Under the pieces are notes generated by a model, which was not told the origin of the DNA, searched no databases, and saw nothing but the letters and a program-made list of their open reading frames with translations. From NCBI GenBank assembly GCA_029817715.1, contig JARUPY010000446.1, forward strand, positions 60,559-124,558: 64,000 nucleotides of DNA, given 5' to 3'. Both the position numbers and the translations under genes were made by a program. This document shows, in pieces, positions 57,601 through 64,000 of this stretch (the stretch's first letter is position 1; each line of letters begins with the position of its first letter). The stretch comes from Melastoma dodecandrum (Eukaryota; Streptophyta; Magnoliopsida; Myrtales; Melastomataceae).

Positions 57601-60600
57601 TTACCGTATCTAACTGCTATTTTACTGCATTATCGCAAACCTTCAAATGAGTCTTCTTTACTGTGTGATGTAGGAAGGGACGATGGATATACATTATTCA
57701 CTGTGGAGATGAAAAAGGTAAAAAAAAATAGCTATTTGTTCATTTGCTTTTAAATATGGATAATTTCAAAAGTTTCCTTGTCTTTTTATAGTTTACATTT
57801 TCTAGATTGATAAAGAATGGTACTTAATTTTCTTTTTTATACAGTAGACATGGAAATATTTGTAATTGACAGGATGATGAAGCTACCTTATCTGAAGAGG
57901 AGAGGATTGGCGAATAAAATGATGATTATGAATTCCAACAGATGAGGTATGGTTGACAAAGTGGACTATAAATCCTCTTTAAATTCCAATATCATTGTAG
58001 AATGATTATGGAACCCAAAGTGTAGTCCTCGTAGTAGTATGGTATGGACTTCTGTTGTTCCACTGTGATGTTGTGTTCATTTGAATATTGGGTCTTTATT
58101 GCTCATGCAGATTGCTTTGTTGAATAAGGATAGTGAGATTCCTCTTGAAGAATTGATTGCAATGGTTACAAGAAGGTTAGGAGTAAATGCCCCTGTCTGT
58201 GCTGCTTGATAGCATTTGTTTTTGTTCATTAATTTAGTTGTGCCCATTTCCTTTCTTTAGGATATTGTCAACGGTGGCTCTCTTCAGTAGAGGGAGTCTG
58301 AATATGCTTCTGCTTTATCTGAAGATTATAGAAGATGATTGCATACTCTCGGCCAATGATACATTGAGAATGAAGGATTTTTGAAGCTAATGATCATTTC
58401 ATCAAAGACATTCTCCCGTTGACGGAGCAATAAAGTTGGATCTTTAGTAGAATCAGAGGTTAGGGCAACAGATAACAGAATTGCAGATGCAGCTTGCAGC
58501 TGCCCAGATCTGGCACAGCCTTACAGGGAATACATTCTCAACAACCTACAGTTGCGGAATAAATTTCCCTCTTATTCTTAAGCATCACTCTTCGGTGACA
58601 TACCAACATATTTGGGTTAGATTTGGCTGGGGTGACGATGTCATGGAACAAAGACTGAACGGTATTTTGGCTGATGAAATGGGCCTGGTGAAAGAACAAT
58701 CATGACAATTGCACTTGCTAGCACAAACATGGGCTTGTGAAGAATGGGATATGGGGTCCCCCACATCATTGTAGTGCCAACCAAGTGTCATGATCAACTG
58801 GGAAACCGAGTTCTTAAAATGGTGCCCTGCTTTTAAGGATCTTGACTTACTTCGTGAAGACTGGAAGTGCAAAAAGAAGGGAGATATAAAAGGCAGGGCT
58901 TGGATGAAGCCAATACTCTTTTCATGTGTGTATTAACGACATACAGGCTTGTTATACAGGACTCAAAAATTCTTCAAGCGGAAGTAAGTGGATAGTACTT
59001 AATCTTGGATGAGGGCTCATTTCATTAAGGATTTGGTAGTCCCAGAGGTGAGCAATACTCTCTCTGAACTTCCATTCTACAGCGGCGTTTTTGTTGGACC
59101 AGGGAATTCCTCTGCAGAATGATCTAATGAATTGTGTTCCTTAATGCACTTTCATGATGCCACATATATTTTAGTACTAAATCAGGAGTTTAAGGATTGG
59201 TTTCTTGTAACCTATATCAGGGAATGTGTAGAGGACAGGAAAATTTTGAACAGGGGAAAGTTATTGAACTGTCTGCATAATGTCCTTTAGAACCATTTCT
59301 ACTCCGCAGATTGAAGAAGGGATGTGGAGAAAACAGCTAACAATGAAGCATGAACAAGTGTGATTATATTGGCAGGCTTTTTCAAGGAGACAACGCCCCC
59401 CACAAAATTATATGAAGACTCATTGCCAGCTCGGACATCACAGGCAACACTTGCAAGTGCCTATATTTTTCTTTGGAATGTTCAGTGTTATAATGCAACT
59501 ACGTAATGGTTTGCAACCATCATGATTTATTTGAGGGGACCCGGCACTATAATAAGCTCTTTTGATATGCCAGGTCGGTACGTTGATACTCAGCGATGAT
59601 CCCGCGCTCTTTGGTGTGCTCATTGCTGTCACGCGCACCATTTAACCATTGACATTGAGGGACTTGGGTTCGTGTGTACTCCTTTTGGTATTTTCTCGCT
59701 CTATTAGCATCATGGGAGGTGTGAAGAGGTTAATGGCTATTCAAACACCAGCAGCTTTAATTAAGATAGGGTCTTGATGGAGGGAGCAAAAGGAGATTTT
59801 TCATCAGTCTAAATATCGGAAAAAGCTTGTTAAGTTGAATATATTTGAGGAGATACAGACAGCTTCTATGGCAGGACAGACTTAGAGAAGCAAAGGGACC
59901 GGGCATGCATCTGTTGCTTGGTGGAATTCTTTGAGGTGACGCCAGGAAACCAATATATTCGTCATCATTGCGTGAATTAGTCCACAATTAGGCATCCCGT
60001 TTATGATCTTCATCGGCAAAAGGCACCAGCTGTTCTATTCCATTTATACTCTTCAAATCTTGCTATTGTTGTGCTTTCCCCGATGAGGGGGGGTTTTTGG
60101 TTTGAGAGGAGGATTGAACTTGATTGACGGTTTATGTTTTGTAATTCCTCCTGCACGAGCCCCTGAACCAGTTTGTTGGGGCAGTAAAACTGACACGCCT
60201 GTTTTTCTGGACCAAAGATACCGAGAGAGATTTTCTCAAATGGCATCTCCTCTTTTATCTCCAGATTAGAACCGGCTGTTGTAAGGAGGCAAGTATAATG
60301 TCCTGACAGGACAGGCTCATACAGGTGTGATTGTGGGAAATTTGCAGGAACTCCGAGTCTTGCTGAGGAACATGAAAATATGACGGGCATCGGGCTTTGA
60401 TATTTACCCAAAGGACTAAGATGCTGGATATCTTGGAAGCTTTCATAAACTTGTATGGCTGATACTTATATGCGGCTTGATGGTTCCACCCAACCGGAGG
60501 AGAGGCAGGATTTAATGCAGAGATTTAACACAAACCCTAAATATTTCCTTTTTATATTGTCAAACCCGGAGACGGAGGCGTTGGCATTAACCTTGTTGGT

Positions 60601-63600
60601 GCGGATTACTGTTATCTTTTATGATAGCGACTGGAATCCGGCCCATGGATCAACAGGCTCAAGATCGATTGCCACCGGATTGGACAGACCCGAGAGGTAC
60701 ACATCTAAAGACTGATTAGTGTAAGCACCATAGAAGAAAAATATTTTGAAGAAAGCAAATCAAAAGCGGGCTCATTGATGATCGCGTCATACAGAGGTGG
60801 AGGGTACAAATACTGAGTTTTTTAAGAAGCTTGACCCAAATGAGCTTTTTTGCTGGTCATAGGAGCCTTCCTTTTTCAGGTGTGAGGCGAAAGTATGGAA
60901 AAGCAATATCTCAGAGCTTGAGATTCTCTCCATCTCATGCAGATGGTGAAGCTGCTTTAAAGTATGCTGAAGATGAAAGCTGATTATATGGCAGCTGAAG
61001 AGAGTTGAACAGGAAGATGCTGTACGAAAATCAGATTTTTACTGATGAAGCCTATCGGGAAAATGGTAGATTTTGATGAGCTTGCCAATGGAAGAGGATT
61101 TGATGGAAGAAGAGGCTGCAGCAGTTCATAATGGCTTGAATATGGCGTTTCCTAAGGAAGATCAGCCTGTTCCAAAGACTTATTAGTTTTGATGAAGTAG
61201 GGGGAATCACTCTGGCTTCCAAGGAAGATGATTTTGATATGCTAGATGATGTAAAAAAAATGGCAGCAGCAGCAGCGTGCATTGGGACAAGCTGCAACAT
61301 CCTTTGAAAATCAGCTGCGCCCAATTGATCGGTATGCCATTAGATTTCTGGAATTGTGGGACCCGATAATTGTTAGAGACAACTATGGTATCTGAGGGTA
61401 AGTTTGACGAGTCAGAGTGGGAATTGGACCGCATAGAAATGTATAAGGAGGATATGGAAGACAGACCATTGAACGAAGATGAGGAACCCTCTTGTTTATG
61501 AAAGTAAGTCCTGGGAATGCTTTTATTTAGGATGGACAAAAAGGTGGAAAGTATTAAATTTTATATTAAAATTTAAGCTGTTGGGAATCCCATAAGTTGC
61601 AAAAACTTTACTTGGTTTTCTTTTCCTTTTTTGGTCACAAAGAATGTTTGTTACTCTGTTGGAGCTTATCTTGGACCCATTCGGCTTTCTTCATTGGGAT
61701 CTCTATTGGTTAACAATGCAAATTTCTCTTGAATGGTGAAGATGCCCTTTTGTAACAGTTGATAGTTGGATTTGTGCACTTAAGATCCTCGTATTAGTTC
61801 TCTTTTTTCATTCCTTTTAGGTCTCTTGCTAGTTTAAGTTTTGACAACCCAAACCACTGATGATAGTGCTGTCGCATTGCCTAGCTTATTGCCTTTTGAT
61901 ACATTTGGTTTCCAAATATTAGGCTGGGATGCCTGGATTTTGCAACAGAGGCCATATCACGACAAAAATTGTTGATGGCACTGACTCAACAGCAAGTACG
62001 TGACATACCAATTGCCAATTTATATTGAAAAAATCCATCCCAATCCATCCAAACTGCTAGATTGTGTGTTTGAGGATGATTGAAGAGCTGGGAATTAGAG
62101 GCAAAACGAAAGGAGCAATCCCTGGAATATGAGAATGGCTGATGATGGGTAAGTGCATAAGAGAAACCCTTAAACTTTGTCTCGACCCACATGATATCGA
62201 TGCTTTTGATGAAACACGAGCGGTTATGGTAAAATGTGTTACTTGCTATGAACTTGTTCCGAGATATGTTTTTGACTCCCCTCTGTTGACTTTCATTTTT
62301 GCTGATCCTTTTTGAATTGTGAGAAAGGATTGGCTTTTGTTACAAGCATTTGGAACTAAAAGTTGTATACTCGTTAGGTCATTAGAATACTTATCCTTTA
62401 TTTTCCTTGGGAAACTTCCTGGGTATGTCCTTGTGTTGATGTTGTTGCACTTGCTAGTTTAATTTTTTGTTAACGGGATAAGATTGAAATTACACTTCCT
62501 TTTCGGATTGCAGGGGCGGAGCATCCTAAAACCAAAACTCAAAAAACAAAGAAGAAGACAAAGAAAGCTAAATTTAAATCTCTGGAAGAAGGGTTAGTTG
62601 GCTTCAGATCCACCGGTCAAATATGGGAACTTTACGTGGAATCAGTTTAAGCTTAGATGATGATGAGATTGGAATGTGATGACACCTCGGATCTGGCATC
62701 AGATGATTCAGCTACACCAAGAAAGCGGAAGAAGGACGAATCATTTTTGGAAGATACTGAAGAAAATCCTTTGATGAAGAAGTCTAAAAGAAGCAGCAGG
62801 CTGCCCCTAAGGAAAATGGTCCATTAAGAGTTTGGGGGCAAGTCATCTAGTGTATATCCCGATGAGTACCTCTTCATAAATTCAATTTCATGCCTGCTGT
62901 CTATGAGCAGCTGCCAGCTTCTAAAGGTAGGTTGTGGGAGGTAAAGTATCCATCTCAGGCCTGCCAATAAAGCGTTGTGTATGATGCTAAAAGCAGAAAC
63001 AGTTAAAGAAGGACAAACATTTTTTCTAAAGACCACTGTTCCATCTCATGATCTTTGGGTGCCTCGGGTGGATGCAGTATTATGTGCTTGCAGTACATGG
63101 AGTATGGCTCAAATTGGAGTCTGGTAAGTGATGTGCTCAACAGGAGGCCTACTGGAGGCTGTGTTATTCCGTGGAAGGTACCGTCCACCCTGTCCACTGT
63201 TTGCGAACGATTCAGTGAACTCATCCAAAGATATGTTTTGTGTTCCACTGAGAAAACCCAAATAGTGAGAAGCTTTTGGCCTCAGGAAAGGCTCTAAAAG
63301 TTGACAGAGGTAATGCCAGCTTTTGTGGTATTTCAGATTGCTTTTATGATTTAGTTATTGGGTTTTACAAATTGCTGGGATGATTTAAGGTAATTGCGGC
63401 GTTTTCTCCTTTTTCTGATTCTATCACATCCATTTTTCTGGATCACCCCTGCATTCTGTGGGTTAGATTGTGTCCTATTGTATCATAGGAAACCCTCCAA
63501 CCTTTGGGTCTTCATAGTGATAGATGTCTCATTACCTGCTGAATATGCGTTTTCTTATTTTACATTTCTTACACCACCAACTTTATCTTATATACTGCCC

Positions 63601-64000
63601 TTTGCTCTTCTCAGGGCAAACCTATCTAATGAAAGGTGATTTGTCTTGTATGGGGAAAAAGATTGTGTTACCCTGGAGTCAAAGAGTTGTGTCATTGAAT
63701 CTCATTTATAGTTTCACAAACCTTTAATTGTTCCTTTCCTGTTTCATTTTTTCTTTCACATTGTAGGATCAGGTGAAAAATGCTTCTCGTTGTCATTGTG
63801 GAGTTGCCAAATAATGAATACGGTATAGACTTCTTCAGAGGCACTTTACTTCTCTCCTCGCTTCTGTGTGGAAGGTGACCTCTCGTGAGTATCCGCAAAA
63901 GAGTGAGCTTTTTGGCTAGAAATGATTTCCATAGAAATGGACTGATCTTGGGTTCTGTTAATTATGTTCGGGTCGTCATCCTTTGCTCAAACAATGTTGG
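54648..64000 (+). CDS. PIE1: PIE1, SWR1-complex Swi2/Snf2 ATPase (partial, frame-disrupted)
   Basis: The start ATG at 54648 leads to KESKIK...LDHET.ARRQK, the PIE1 N-terminus (frame slips by one base). HSA-domain pieces: 54891-54973 (ALEAP...DHVLEEMAWLSK), ~55069 (ESERKWKLA) and ~55370 (KVAQNISKDVKKF). Next comes LYKHQLELD / LDKQLEFLLG at ~55541-55617. The ATPase lobe starts ~58540 (RLNGILADEMGL; MINWETEF.KWCPAFK; TTYRLVIQDSK). The C-terminal helicase lobe is at ~60450-60720 (YMRLDGSTQPEERQDLMQRF, NTNPKYFLFIL, VIFYDSDWNPA). A Lys-rich part lies near 62520, and a SANT/Myb region at ~63050-63240 (YGSNWSLVSDVL, ERFSELIQRYVL). PIE1 swaps H2A for H2A.Z and is needed for FLC-class gene expression. 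Many single-base indels break the frame while introns stay in place. The gene runs past the window end. Confidence 0.85.

Noticed and set aside
54648..64000. A novel decayed helicase or processed pseudogene
   Set aside because: Conserved blocks identify PIE1, introns are present, and the breaks are mostly one-base insertions, so neither a novel family nor a retrocopy fits.

Overview
The window is nuclear DNA from a flowering plant, almost certainly a eudicot. Genes are intron-rich with GT-AG junctions and AT-rich introns. The gene families are plant-specific (SBP/SPL with a miR156 site, A20/AN1 stress-associated protein, bHLH48/60-type factor, A-type cytochrome P450, plant mobile domain). The transposons (LINE, Ty1/copia, Mutator-like, foldback MITEs) are typical of plants. 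The species cannot be told from the sequence alone.

Layout. 0-11 kb: 3' end of the RNA polymerase I largest subunit (+), a small secreted or GPI-type peptide (-), two inverted-repeat elements, an A20/AN1 zinc-finger protein (+), and a six-exon bHLH factor (-). 11.8-15.6 kb: a decayed LINE with its target-site duplication. 15.6-18.7 kb: AT-rich and repeat-derived DNA. 18.75-21.96 kb: a 3.2-kb Mutator-like element with ~500-bp terminal inverted repeats built from palindromic GC-rich modules, a perfect 10-bp target duplication, and a three-exon plant-mobile-domain gene interrupted by one in-frame stop. 23-32.6 kb: an intronless P450, a nine-exon TBCC-domain protein (TBCCD1 type) and a ten-exon CDK5RAP3/C53 gene, all + and all intact. 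33.6-38.8 kb: a full-length Ty1/copia retrotransposon (-) with an uninterrupted polyprotein, LTRs, primer-binding site, polypurine tract and 5-bp duplication. 39.2-40.8 kb: a three-exon SPL factor (-) with a miR156 target. 43.6-44.2 kb: a DUF761 protein (+). 46-52 kb: small foldback elements around an EMSY-like gene (+). 52.5-64 kb: a small - strand membrane-protein ORF, then the SWR1-complex ATPase PIE1 (+), which runs off the window.

The genes do not form one pathway. Several are housekeeping or chromatin genes (Pol I, EMSY-like, PIE1, CDK5RAP3, TBCCD1) and three are regulators (bHLH, SPL, A20/AN1).

Two conclusions matter most. First, the Mutator-like element carrying a plant-mobile-domain gene is the best candidate for an under-described mobile system: its termini are modular stem-loop arrays rather than plain inverted repeats. 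Second, the right third of the window (at least 48.2-63.3 kb) shows single-base indels, mostly insertions, scattered through conserved exons with splice sites preserved. This looks like unpolished long-read sequence rather than true pseudogenes, so gene breaks there should not be trusted.
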